55,363 nt of DNA, from positions 1 to 55,363 of the forward strand of contig CALXLV010000005.1 of NCBI GenBank assembly GCA_944389295.1, read 5' to 3'. This stretch comes from an uncultured Spirochaetaceae bacterium (GTDB lineage Bacteria > Spirochaetota > Spirochaetia > Sphaerochaetales > Sphaerochaetaceae). Shown one piece after another: positions 32,186 through 40,831 of this stretch. The notes beneath the pieces are model-generated. The model saw only the letters and a list, made by a program, of their open reading frames with translations. It had not been told where the DNA came from and did not search any database. Both the position numbers and the translations under genes were made by a program. The stretch's first letter is position 1; each line of letters opens with the position of its first letter.

Positions 32186-34224
32186 CGGGCGGGCTTATAA
32201 AACCGCCATACATAAACAGGGAATATTCGTGGATACAGTTCGACAAACGGGTGCTCGATCAGGCCCGCGACAGCGGCAATCCACTGCTTGAGCGCTGTCA
32301 TTTCCTTTCCATATTCATCTCCAATCTCGATGAGTTCATCAGGGTTAGGCTCGGGTCGCTCATGAATCTGGAGCTGCACAGCCCGACTTATACCGACAAC
32401 AAGACTGGGATGACGGCCTCGGAGCAGATCGCGGCCATACTGGAGATGCTTCCCGGGCTTTACCGCAGGTCTGACGAGACTTTCCAGAAACTGAGGAAGG
32501 AACTCAAGACCGCGGGTGTCGATATCCTGATGCACGACACGATAACGCAGTCGCAGAAAACAAAAGCGTTCCAGTATTTCCAGGAGAACATGGTTCCCTT
32601 CCTCTCTCCGCTGGTGCTCGATGCAAAGCATCCGATGATACGCTTTGAGAACCAGAGGCTCTATCTTGTACTGCGCCTCGAGAGAGACGGGCGCGAGATG
32701 TTCGGCGTTGTCTCGATGGGAAGGAGGATAGAGAGCCTTATAAGGCTTGGAGGCGGCAAGAAGGTCAGGGTGATTCCCGCAGAGGAGCTTCTCTACCTCT
32801 TCGGAGATTCTCTCTTTCCGAGCACCGTCGTGAAGGAGAAGTCGCTTCTCCGCGTCACGCGCAATGCCGATTTCGAGGCATCTGTCGAGGATGCCGATAT
32901 CGAATATGACTTCGACTTCTCAAAGCTGATACGCAACAGAGTTGAGAGCAGGGGAAGTCTCGCAGCAGTCAGGCTTGAAATGAATACGCAGTCGGATGAG
33001 CTGAGGCAGTTCCTGATAAAGCATCTCGGCATAAGGAAGAGCCAGGCATTCCTTGTCGGAGGGTGTTTCTCCTACAAATACATGTTCCAGCTTGATGACT
33101 TCTTCCCTGTGGAGATAAGACAGAGCCTTAGATATCCTGCGTTCAGGGGCAGCATTCCCGCAGGACTGCAGCGCGGCGAGATGATCAACACTGTCCTCCG
33201 GCGGGATGTTTTCCTCTCATATCCGTTTCAGTCGATGGACCCTCTTCTCTGGCTTCTGGAGGAGTGCGCTGATGATCCGAGAGTGTCAAACATAAAGATC
33301 ACGATATACCGCCTCGCGAAGAACTCGCGCGTAGTCGCTGCTCTCACCAGAGCGGCGGAGAATGGGAAGGATGTCTCTGTAGTGATGGAGCTCTGCGCCA
33401 GATTCGATGAGGAGTCGAATCTCAGCTATGCCCAGCAGCTGCAGGAGGCGGGATGCACGGTATTCTACGGGATGGAGAACTATAAGGTTCACTCGAAGAT
33501 AATCTCCATCGTTCTCAGGGAGAACGGGAAGGTGAGGTACATCACCCATCTCGGCACGGGTAATTACAACGAGAGTACGGCAAAGCAATATACGGATCTT
33601 AACATCATCACCTCGGACAGGGATATCGGACTGGATGGAATCGCGTTTTTCCGCAACCTTGCGACGCTCACTATGGACTACAAGTACAGGAAACTTCTGG
33701 TTGCGCCTGAGACGCTGAAAGCCGGAATCATGGCGGAGATGGACAAGGAGATCGCGAAGGGTACAGACGGCTCGATCACATGCAAGATGAACTCGCTTTC
33801 CGACAAGGAGATGATCGACAAGCTCGTCGAAGCCTCTCAGAAAGGAGTACGCGTGCGTCTTATAATCCGCGGCATATGCTGTCTACTTCCCGGAGTGCCG
33901 GGCTATACAGACAACATCACGGTCAAGAGCATTGTCGGACGGTTCCTCGAGCATTCAAGGATATACTCCTTCGGTTCAGGGGATATGTTCATCTCCTCTG
34001 CTGACCTGATGACTAGGAACGTTGACAGGCGCGTCGAGATAGCGACTCCCGTTCAGGACCCCAAGATAAAGGCCCGCATACTCCACATGCTCGACATAAT
34101 GCTTCAGGACAATGTGAAGGGCAGGGTGCTCGGGCCGAACGGCAAATACGTCTCCGTCCCTATGGAGCCTGAGAGCATCAACAGTCAGGAGATATTCCTT
34201 GAGATGTTCAGAAATGGGAAGTGA
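32173..34224 (+). CDS. ppk1: Polyphosphate kinase 1
   Basis: 683 residues, standard length. The four-domain PPK1 layout is present: INREYSWIQFDKRVLD near 14 (N domain), the head domain to about 310, and two phospholipase-D-like catalytic domains. The autophosphorylated histidine is His440 in NYKVHSKI, and the metal/phosphate residues in MELCARFDEESN near 405 and the second His region GRFLEHSRIYSF near 590 are intact. It makes polyphosphate from ATP and can run in reverse. GGAGG precedes the ATG, which lies inside the end of the Ppx/GppA gene. Placing synthesis and hydrolysis in one transcript is common; adding phosphofructokinase is not. Confidence 0.95.
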   Translation: MGKLTGGLIKPPYINREYSWIQFDKRVLDQARDSGNPLLERCHFLSIFISNLDEFIRVRLGSLMNLELHSPTYTDNKTGMTASEQIAAILEMLPGLYRRSDETFQKLRKELKTAGVDILMHDTITQSQKTKAFQYFQENMVPFLSPLVLDAKHPMIRFENQRLYLVLRLERDGREMFGVVSMGRRIESLIRLGGGKKVRVIPAEELLYLFGDSLFPSTVVKEKSLLRVTRNADFEASVEDADIEYDFDFSKLIRNRVESRGSLAAVRLEMNTQSDELRQFLIKHLGIRKSQAFLVGGCFSYKYMFQLDDFFPVEIRQSLRYPAFRGSIPAGLQRGEMINTVLRRDVFLSYPFQSMDPLLWLLEECADDPRVSNIKITIYRLAKNSRVVAALTRAAENGKDVSVVMELCARFDEESNLSYAQQLQEAGCTVFYGMENYKVHSKIISIVLRENGKVRYITHLGTGNYNESTAKQYTDLNIITSDRDIGLDGIAFFRNLATLTMDYKYRKLLVAPETLKAGIMAEMDKEIAKGTDGSITCKMNSLSDKEMIDKLVEASQKGVRVRLIIRGICCLLPGVPGYTDNITVKSIVGRFLEHSRIYSFGSGDMFISSADLMTRNVDRRVEIATPVQDPKIKARILHMLDIMLQDNVKGRVLGPNGKYVSVPMEPESINSQEIFLEMFRNGK

Positions 34225-34671
34225 TTGAAAGCGGAAAAGTCTGAGACAGAGCTTATTCTTCTATTTCAGAGAAAACTCCCGTTGTAATCATGATTTCATA
34301 AGATCGGAACAGCGGGAGGCATTTATCTAACTTGATATTTGCATTGACCGTGTGGCCATGAACCAATCTTTTCCTGTTCATGATGTATGCGATAAAAGGT
34401 CTTGCGTAAAAATTATTGCATATTCTGACTGAGATAAGCGTAGCATCCAGATGGAATGAGGGCCTGGATGATAAACACAGAGGACGAGCCGATGTGTTTT
34501 GCGGTTCCAGCTGTGCTTGTGAGACAGAAGATGCAGCAACGGCCGCAATCTTTCTCCGCAGTTTATTTAGAGAAGATATAAATCAGGGCAGCGCAGAATG
34601 CTTCCGGAAATTCTGGAAAGCCTCAGCGGAGATATTCTCGGCGATGTAATGACAAAACAGCAGAAATCATT
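34225..34671. other. Intergenic stretch without a supported gene
   Basis: About 450 bases between ppk1 and the pgi terminator. The longest plus-strand frame (34416-34649) lacks a ribosome binding site and has no recognisable family. No inverted repeat with a T-run follows ppk1, so its terminator is not evident. Confidence 0.5.
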
Positions 34672-34704
34672 GAAAAAGTCCATCTCCGTTGGCAGAGATG
34701 GACT
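34672..34704 (-). terminator. Rho-independent terminator of the argR-pgi pair
   Basis: AGTCCATCTC (34677-34686) pairs perfectly with GAGATGGACT (34695-34704); on the minus strand the hairpin is followed by TTTTTC. Confidence 0.9.
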
Positions 34705-34725
34705 CCTTCTGTTCTGAAATCATGT

Positions 34726-36303
34726 TTATATCAGAAGATCAGCATATGCTTTCAGCAGCTCATCTCCCTCGCAGCCTGCGAGGACTTTCTTTGCAAGTAC
34801 CTTTCCCAGCTGCACACCCTCCTGATCGAAGGAGTTGAGGTTCCAGATGAATCCCTGGAACATCACCTTGTTCTCATAGTGGGCGAGGAGGGCTCCGAGG
34901 GACTGCGGCGTGAGCTCATCGCCGTAGATGAGCGATGATGGCCTGTTGCCGTCGAACTCCTTGTTCGGATTGCCGTCCTCCTTGCCTCTTGCGAACGCCG
35001 CGATCTGTGCCGAGAGATTTGCGTTGAGCTTCGTCTGGCTGTATGAGCCTGCAGTCACGATATCCTTTCCGTACTGGCACTTTCTGAATCCGATGAACTG
35101 GAGAGGCACTATGTCCGTACCCTGATGGAGAAGCTGGTAGAATGAGTGCTGCCCGTTGGTTCCCGGCTCTCCGAAGATCACGGGGCCGGTGGGATAGGAT
35201 ATCTTCTCACCGCTGCGGCTGACATGCTTTCCGTTGGACTCCATGTCAAGCTGCTGCAGATGAGCGGGGAAGCGGGAGAGCGCCTGCGAATACGGCAGGA
35301 TCGCAGTCGCGGGGTATCCGAGGATATTGCGCAGGTAGAATCCGATCATCGCATCCATCAGCGCTCCGTTCTTCGTTATGTCCTTCTCTGTGGAGAGCAC
35401 ATCCTCCTCATGGGCTCCGTCGAGAAGCGCTCTGAACGTATCGAAGCCGTAGGCGAGTGAGAGAACCACTCCGCCAACTGCGGATGTGGATGAATAGCGG
35501 CCTCCGATGTAGTCATCCATGAAGAAAGCCGCCAGCATTGAGTCGTCTTTTGCAAGCGGCGATGTCTTGCTCGTGACTGCCACCATGTGCTTTGACGGTA
35601 CAAGCCCTTCAACAGGGGAGCTTTTGAGCGTCTCAAGCACGAGGTCACGGTTTGTCAGAGTCTCCTGCGTCGTTCCGCTCTTGGAGACAAGTATGAAGAG
35701 CGTCCTTTCGAAATCGAGGCGCTTTATGACCTCTGCCGCATCATCAGGGTCGACATTGGAGATGAACTCCGCTTTAAGCTGTTTCACTCCATTTCCATCG
35801 GCCCAGCCGCGGAGAGCGAGATAGAGCGCGCGCGGCCCGAGGTCTGAGCCTCCTATCCCGATCTGGCATACGGTCGTTATCTCCTTTCCTGTCGAGCCCT
35901 TTATCTTCCCGCTCCTTACATCGTCGGAGAACTTCTCTATCTTTCTGAGCTCTTCCTTGTAGAACTCCTCTTTGTCCTCTCCGTCGGCCGTGACCTTCTT
36001 CCCGAGAACATTGCCTCTTGTGAGGTGATGCAGCACAAGACGCTTCTCGCCAGTGTTCATGACAGCGCCCGAGAGAAGCTCTTTGTATTTCCCGACAAGC
36101 TCCTCCTCGTCCGCGAGGGCCTGCAGCTTTCCGGCAATAGCGTCGGAGACGGGCATTGCCGCCCAGTTGTATCTCAGACCTCCTCCGAGCTTTATGTCAT
36201 TCTTCCTCACTCTCTCAGGTGTGAGAAGCTCTTTGACAGAGCATTTTCCTGCGGCAAGCAGGGCCTTGTATCCTTCCGTCCTGTCGAGATTGACGTATTT
36301 CAT
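34726..36303 (-). CDS. pgi: Glucose-6-phosphate isomerase
   Basis: 525 residues. Interconverts glucose 6-phosphate and fructose 6-phosphate in glycolysis. The SIS sugar-phosphate sites are clear: QIGIGGSDLGPRALY near 148, VSKSGTTQETLTN near 208 and GGRYSSTSAVG near 262. The active-site Glu/His region GTNGQHSFYQLLHQGTD near 375 and the C-terminal signature with Lys in NSFDQEGVQLGKVLAKK near 490 are complete. The ATG overlaps the argR stop (ATGA), so it is translated from the argR message, an uncommon arrangement that puts a glycolytic gene under the argR promoter. A strong terminator follows. Confidence 0.96.
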   Translation of the reverse strand: MKYVNLDRTEGYKALLAAGKCSVKELLTPERVRKNDIKLGGGLRYNWAAMPVSDAIAGKLQALADEEELVGKYKELLSGAVMNTGEKRLVLHHLTRGNVLGKKVTADGEDKEEFYKEELRKIEKFSDDVRSGKIKGSTGKEITTVCQIGIGGSDLGPRALYLALRGWADGNGVKQLKAEFISNVDPDDAAEVIKRLDFERTLFILVSKSGTTQETLTNRDLVLETLKSSPVEGLVPSKHMVAVTSKTSPLAKDDSMLAAFFMDDYIGGRYSSTSAVGGVVLSLAYGFDTFRALLDGAHEEDVLSTEKDITKNGALMDAMIGFYLRNILGYPATAILPYSQALSRFPAHLQQLDMESNGKHVSRSGEKISYPTGPVIFGEPGTNGQHSFYQLLHQGTDIVPLQFIGFRKCQYGKDIVTAGSYSQTKLNANLSAQIAAFARGKEDGNPNKEFDGNRPSSLIYGDELTPQSLGALLAHYENKVMFQGFIWNLNSFDQEGVQLGKVLAKKVLAGCEGDELLKAYADLLI

Positions 36304-36770
36304 TCCTTTACCTCCGGTATGCGCGCGTTGAAGCTCTCGAGGAGATCCTCTTTAGTCATTCCCTCCCTGAGAATGACGAAGATCGTGTCATCTCCCGCGA
36401 CAGAGCCGAGTATTTCAGGCAGTGCCAGCACATCAAGCGCGAATCCGACGCTGTTGGCGTGTCCCGGGCGTGTCTTTATCACCCCGAAGTTGCCTGAGAA
36501 CTCTATCGAGATTATACCCCGTCTCACATCCTGTATGTAGCTCTTCTCCGACTCGCTGACGAGATCGCTCTCGGGAAGGGTGTAGTAGTAGCCTGACCAG
36601 CCGTCGGAAATCTTCCCGACCTTGAGCATCTTGAGATCGCGGGAAAGAGTGGCCTGCGTCACGTTGTAGCCTTCCTTCTTGAGAAGCTCCAGAAGCGTGT
36701 CCTGATTATCTATCCTGTTGTTCTTTATCAGTTCCTTGACGACGGTAAGACGGTTGTGTCTTTCTTTCAT
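36300..36770 (-). CDS. argR: Arginine repressor ArgR
   Basis: 156 residues from the ATG at 36770, with GGAGGG three bases upstream; an earlier start at 36809 would run through the operator. The N-terminal winged helix (about 1-70) carries the recognition segment NVTQATLSRDLKML near 40. The C-terminal hexamerisation domain includes the arginine-binding acidic pair in SVAGDDTIFVILRE near 125. ArgR with arginine represses biosynthesis and can activate catabolic or uptake genes. Two box-like sites overlap its own promoter, so autoregulation is expected. The gene is co-transcribed with pgi and divergent from lemA. Confidence 0.94.
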   Translation of the reverse strand: MKERHNRLTVVKELIKNNRIDNQDTLLELLKKEGYNVTQATLSRDLKMLKVGKISDGWSGYYYTLPESDLVSESEKSYIQDVRRGIISIEFSGNFGVIKTRPGHANSVGFALDVLALPEILGSVAGDDTIFVILREGMTKEDLLESFNARIPEVKE

Positions 36771-36781
36771 TAACCCTCCGA

Positions 36782-36837
36782 TATGCATAAGTATGCATTT
36801 CTCATGCAATTCTATCGCTGAAAAGGACGGGTTGCAA
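36782..36837 (-). promoter_or_regulatory. argR promoter with two ARG-box-like operators
   Basis: On the minus strand TTGCAA (36837-36832), a 17-base spacer and TAGAAT (36814-36809). A box with core TGCATAAGTATGCA (36784-36797) is a near-perfect dyad, and a weaker one (36805-36818) covers the -10. Treated as 18-bp boxes they are three bases apart, the spacing known for tandem ArgR sites. Confidence 0.65.
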
Positions 36838-36911
36838 CCGCCTTATGCAAAATGAAGCTCTTCTGATGTATCCCTCTGTCGTATATGTTATTCTCTTTAC
36901 GGGAGGAATCC

Positions 36912-37451
36912 ATGATAGTTCTTGCTGTTGCAGTCATAGTGATCGCGGCCGCCGTAGTCTGGGCCGTGTCCGCATACAACTCTCTTGTGAAGCTCCGGAA
37001 CAAAGGCGACGAGGCTGAGGCCGCCATCGATGCCCATCTGAAGGAACGCTATGATCTGATTCCCAGCCTCGTTGAGACGGTGAAGGGATATGCTAAGCAT
37101 GAGAGTTCGGTGCTTGAGGATGTCGTGAACGCACGGAACAGGGCTGAAAGCAGCAAGGGAATTGCTGCGGAGAATGAGCTTTCCGGAGCTGTCGGGAGGC
37201 TTTTCGCCGTTGCAGAGGCATACCCTGAGTTAAAGGCTGACAAGAATTTCCTCGACCTCCAGAGCCAGCTCGCACGCATCGAGGAGACGCTTGCGAACGC
37301 CCGCAGATACTACAACGCGGTCGTACGCGAATACAATGACAGAATAATGGTCTTTCCTTCGTCGCTCATCGCATCAGCGTTCCATTTCGGCAAGCGCGAT
37401 TACATCGAGATAGACGATTCAGAGAGAAAGAGGGCGGAGGTGAAATTCTGA
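36912..37451 (+). CDS. lemA: LemA family membrane protein
   Basis: 179 residues from the ATG at 36912 (GGAGG five bases upstream). One N-terminal membrane segment (about 2-20), then a helical domain: the family motif YNSLVKLRNKGDEAEAAIDAHLKERYDLIPSL lies across residues 23-54, followed by the conserved NARRYYNAVVREYNDRIMVFPS block near 130-150. LemA proteins have a short outside tail and a large cytoplasmic or periplasmic helical part, and their function is not settled. Pairing with a DUF2207 protein, as here with a one-base stop/start overlap, is very common and suggests a joint envelope role. Confidence 0.92.
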   Translation: MIVLAVAVIVIAAAVVWAVSAYNSLVKLRNKGDEAEAAIDAHLKERYDLIPSLVETVKGYAKHESSVLEDVVNARNRAESSKGIAAENELSGAVGRLFAVAEAYPELKADKNFLDLQSQLARIEETLANARRYYNAVVREYNDRIMVFPSSLIASAFHFGKRDYIEIDDSERKRAEVKF

Positions 37452-39280
37452 TGAAGAGGACGTTCCTCATCCTCATCGTTTCCATTGTCTTGCTTTCCGT
37501 TCTCAATGCGGAGAACTTCATCGTTGAAGATTACCGTGTAAGCATCGATGTCGATGCTGCGAGGGATATGCGCATCAGGGAGGATATCGTTCTCGACTAT
37601 ACCGTGCCCTCCCATGGATTCTACAGGGATATACAGTACAGATTCGATGACGGAACTGTCGCCGATGTCTCTGTGGCAGGCGCATCCGAGCCATTCAAGG
37701 AGGAGAGGGGAAACTCTATGATCTCGCTACGGTTCGGAGATGCCTCTGCTCTCATAACCGGCCTCCACCAGTACTCTCTGCTCTATGACTTCGTGCTTGG
37801 AGCGGACAAGTATGATGATTACGATGAGCTCTATTACAACATAGTATCGCCGGGAAGCTGGGACACTCCGATGAAGCACGTCTCCTTCTCCGTCACATTC
37901 CCTTATCCTGTGGATAGGTCGAGAGTGTGGGTGACCGCGGGACCGTACGGATCAAACTACGCGCTTCCTTTCACTCTCTCGGCAGATGGAAGGAGTGTCA
38001 GCGGTGAGTATTCAGACCTTGTCTCTGGCTATGGCATAACGCTCAGGGCAGAGATGGATGAAGGATTCTTCCCGGAGGCTGTGCGCCCATTTGATTACGC
38101 TCTTCTGGGAGTCTGCCTCTCCGCCGCGATCTCCATTTTGATGGTTCTCGTCACTGCAGCCATATGGTACCTCAGGGGACGAGACAGCCATCTTATAGTC
38201 CCTCCGCGCTTTTCTCCTCCATCCGGACTCTCTCCGATGGATACAGGTTATGTCCATGACGGCTATCTCTCCGACAGGGATATCTCCGCTATGCTCATCT
38301 GGTGGGCGGACAGGGGTTTCCTGACGATAGATGACGGCGGAGGCGATGATTTCACCTTCACGAAGATCTCTGAGCTTCCTGACGGGACTCCAGCTGCGGA
38401 GGCGAGGCTGTTCTCTGCATTCTTCTCATCGTCTGACAGCGTCACAGCCGCTGATCTGAAAATGACAGGATTCCACGCCAAACTCTCTGCTGTAAGGGCA
38501 GCGGAGGCTGAGAGATTCTCGGGAGAGATGAGCCTGTTCTCTTCTGAGTCGCTGAGACTGAAGCGTCTCATGCAGCGTCTGCTTATAATCCCTGTTGTTC
38601 TTAATTCCCTCTTTATGACTATCACATCGCCGGGGGCGTTGACGCTATTCTCTCTCGTTCCCTCCCTGATGGCCTACATGATTCTCTCAGCTTTCCTGCG
38701 GCAGTATGCGGGAACGCTCAGAAGCGGTCAGTTCAGATTTTCGCTGCTCATAGGACCTCTGCTTTTTCTTATATTCCTCTTGTTCTTCTCTTCATCGGCT
38801 CTTTCCATCCTGATGGGGAGGGAAATGGCCTCTGCCACTTCCGCGCTCTTTCTTGTCTCTCTCTCAGTCTCGCTCTTCTTTGCTTCGTCTGCAGAGAAGA
38901 GAAGCAGGTATGGCAATGAGATCCTCTCGGAGGTGCTCGGCTACAGAGAATTCATAGAAAAAGCCGAGAAGGAGAGGCTGGAGAAACTCTCCGAAGAGGA
39001 CCCGTCGTTCTTCTGCCATGTGCTTCCATATGCTATGGCGCTCGGGCTTGAGGAGAGATGGACGAAGGCTTTCAGCGGCATCTATGTTCCTCCCGCATCG
39101 TGGTACAGAGGAGCAACACCCGCGGATATCTATGTTCTCTCAGCCTTCCCGCGGCGCTGGAGCCATCTCTCGTCATCCATCGCCCCGCGGCATCACTCAG
39201 GGAGCGGCATGCGGACATCTCGGGGATCGTCAGGATTCTCCGGAGGAGGATTTTCAGGCGGAGGAGGAAGAAGCTGGTGA
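37451..39280 (+). CDS. DUF2207 membrane protein
   Basis: 609 residues. A signal peptide (1-20) is followed by an extracytoplasmic beta-rich domain to about 210, opening NFIVEDYRVSIDVDAARDMRI and typical of DUF2207. Membrane segments lie near 215-238 and, after a cytoplasmic region with a winged-helix look (MDTGYVHDGYLSDRDISAMLIWWADRG split around 255-280), a cluster near 375-480. The C-terminus ends in the glycine-serine tail GFSGGGFSGGGGRSW found in many members. Function is unknown; family members go with LemA. The TGA overlaps the GTG start of the following gene, so the four genes from lemA to the DUF92 protein look like one operon. Confidence 0.88.
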   Translation: MKRTFLILIVSIVLLSVLNAENFIVEDYRVSIDVDAARDMRIREDIVLDYTVPSHGFYRDIQYRFDDGTVADVSVAGASEPFKEERGNSMISLRFGDASALITGLHQYSLLYDFVLGADKYDDYDELYYNIVSPGSWDTPMKHVSFSVTFPYPVDRSRVWVTAGPYGSNYALPFTLSADGRSVSGEYSDLVSGYGITLRAEMDEGFFPEAVRPFDYALLGVCLSAAISILMVLVTAAIWYLRGRDSHLIVPPRFSPPSGLSPMDTGYVHDGYLSDRDISAMLIWWADRGFLTIDDGGGDDFTFTKISELPDGTPAAEARLFSAFFSSSDSVTAADLKMTGFHAKLSAVRAAEAERFSGEMSLFSSESLRLKRLMQRLLIIPVVLNSLFMTITSPGALTLFSLVPSLMAYMILSAFLRQYAGTLRSGQFRFSLLIGPLLFLIFLLFFSSSALSILMGREMASATSALFLVSLSVSLFFASSAEKRSRYGNEILSEVLGYREFIEKAEKERLEKLSEEDPSFFCHVLPYAMALGLEERWTKAFSGIYVPPASWYRGATPADIYVLSAFPRRWSHLSSSIAPRHHSGSGMRTSRGSSGFSGGGFSGGGGRSW

Positions 39281-39873
39281 GGGATGCGTTCTGGACACTC
39301 GCGGCTTTCCTCCTTGTCATTTTCTCGCTTCTTCTCTCGTATCTGCTGACCAAGAAGAGTGTGATCTCCAAGGAAGGAGGCCGCAAGCTCGTGCATATGC
39401 TTGTCTCATTCACCGTCCCGATGATCGTCTGCGGTATTGAGAATCCTCTCCTCCGTCTGGCAGGGCCGTTTGTTTTCATGATCGTTAACGGAGCTGCAGG
39501 AAGGAAGAAGGGCGGGAGGACTGCAGGACTTGTATGCTATCCTCTCTCCATCCTTCTGATGACAGCTGTAATGAACGCTGGATATCTCTCTCCCCGCGCT
39601 GTGATATCAAGTGCGTTCGTGATGGGAATAGGGGATGGTGCTGCGGCTCTCGCCGGAGAGCGGTGGGGAAGGCATAGAGCGGGAGGAAAGACGCTTGAAG
39701 GTTCTGCTGCGATGTTCTTGGTTTCTTTCATTATCTTCCTTATTGCGGGAGAGGGGCTGCTGCAGGCTCTCTTTATAGCGGCTGCTGCCGCAGCGGCAGA
39801 GGCGCTGACTCCGCACGGGCTGGATAATCTTTCCGTTCCTCTGCTATCCTCGCTTCTTATGGAGCTGCTATGA
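39277..39873 (+). CDS. Phytol/dolichol kinase-like membrane protein (VTE5/SEC59-related)
   Basis: 198 residues starting at the GTG that overlaps the previous stop (GTGA), with GGAGGAGGAAG in front; longer in-frame starts lie inside DUF2207 and are not conserved. About six membrane segments. GGRKLVHMLVSF near 33 and GIGDGAAALAGERWG near 113, followed by GGKTLEGSAAMF near 134, are the hallmarks of the CTP-dependent polyprenol kinase group that includes phytol kinase VTE5 and dolichol kinase. The product may phosphorylate an isoprenoid alcohol. The next gene resembles the kinase for the second phosphorylation. The actual substrate is unknown. Confidence 0.75.
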   Translation: MRDAFWTLAAFLLVIFSLLLSYLLTKKSVISKEGGRKLVHMLVSFTVPMIVCGIENPLLRLAGPFVFMIVNGAAGRKKGGRTAGLVCYPLSILLMTAVMNAGYLSPRAVISSAFVMGIGDGAAALAGERWGRHRAGGKTLEGSAAMFLVSFIIFLIAGEGLLQALFIAAAAAAAEALTPHGLDNLSVPLLSSLLMELL

Positions 39874-40700
39874 GATCGTGGACGGCTGTTCTTGATGATC
39901 TTCTTATTTCTCTTCCCGCTGCGGGAAGGCTTGCCGTGATCGCGGCAGTCATCCTGCTTATGGCCTTCATCGCGAGGAAAAAGAGACTGCTCACTTCCGG
40001 CGGTACGGCTGCTGCCGCAGTGCTAGGAATCGTCATTTTCTATACAGGGGGCGTCTCAGGCTTTGTGATGCTGCTCTTCTTCTTTCTATCGTCATCAATC
40101 GCCGGAAGACTTCTCTCATCGGGAACGGCGGAGAGGATAGCGGCGAAGGGAAATGAGAGGGATATGATGCAGGTTGTCGCCAACGGACTTCCGGCAGCGC
40201 TTTCCCTGATGCTTTTCCGTCTCTCCGCATTCCCCGATATCTTTCTCGCAGCGTTTGCGGCGGCTCTGGCTGAGGCAGAGGCGGACACATTCGCAGGGGA
40301 GATCGGAAGGCTCAGCCGCCGTGATCCGGTATCCGTCGTTACATTTACCCGCGTGCCGAAAGGACTTTCAGGGGGCGTGACAGTCCTGGGACTTGCGGCA
40401 TCCGCAGCTGCATCCGCCGCAGTCGGACTTCTCTTTATGGGTACATTCGGATGCTCTTTCTCTTCTTTCCTTGCAGTCACGGCTGCAGGATTTCTCGGGG
40501 CACTTCTTGACTCCTTCCTCGGAGCGACGGTGCAAGTGCAGTACAGGCGCAAGGACGGAAGCCTTACGGAGAAGGCTTATGATGAGGACGGAAGAAGAAA
40601 CGAGAGGGCGAGGGGAATCGCGATGATTGACAACGATATGGTCAACCTCATCTCAGGCCTTTTCTCCGTATCAATAGCTTCTGTACTTGTTCTTCTCTGA
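39870..40700 (+). CDS. DUF92 membrane protein (VTE6-like, possible polyprenyl-phosphate kinase)
   Basis: 276 residues, about six to seven membrane segments, of the DUF92/TIGR00297 family. Conserved pieces: LTSGGTAAAAVLGI near 35, the acidic AEAEADTFAGEIGRLSRRDP near 135 and TRVPKGLSGGVTVLG near 158, and the C-terminal NDMVNLISGL. In plants and cyanobacteria a DUF92 protein (VTE6) phosphorylates phytyl phosphate to the diphosphate. It overlaps the VTE5-like gene by four bases (ATGA), so the two could perform successive steps of isoprenoid alcohol salvage. That is inference from homology and order; most bacterial DUF92 proteins are uncharacterised. Confidence 0.75.
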   Translation: MRSWTAVLDDLLISLPAAGRLAVIAAVILLMAFIARKKRLLTSGGTAAAAVLGIVIFYTGGVSGFVMLLFFFLSSSIAGRLLSSGTAERIAAKGNERDMMQVVANGLPAALSLMLFRLSAFPDIFLAAFAAALAEAEADTFAGEIGRLSRRDPVSVVTFTRVPKGLSGGVTVLGLAASAAASAAVGLLFMGTFGCSFSSFLAVTAAGFLGALLDSFLGATVQVQYRRKDGSLTEKAYDEDGRRNERARGIAMIDNDMVNLISGLFSVSIASVLVLL

Positions 40701-40831
40701 GCCAAAGATGGCGCTCTTTTTCCATCCGGCGAATAAAAAGACAGGCGAAACTTGCCGGTTTTGACCTTTCTGTATATCTTATCTGTTGGCAGTCATCTGC
40801 TTCAGTTAATGATTAAGGAGAGGATATAGAT

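Noticed and set aside
34416..34649. 77-codon frame between ppk1 and pgi
   Set aside because: No ribosome binding site, no similarity to any family I know, and composition unlike neighbouring genes.
40701..40831. CIRCE heat-shock element before groL
   Set aside because: No TTAGCACTC-N9-GAGTGCTAA pattern or close variant is present.
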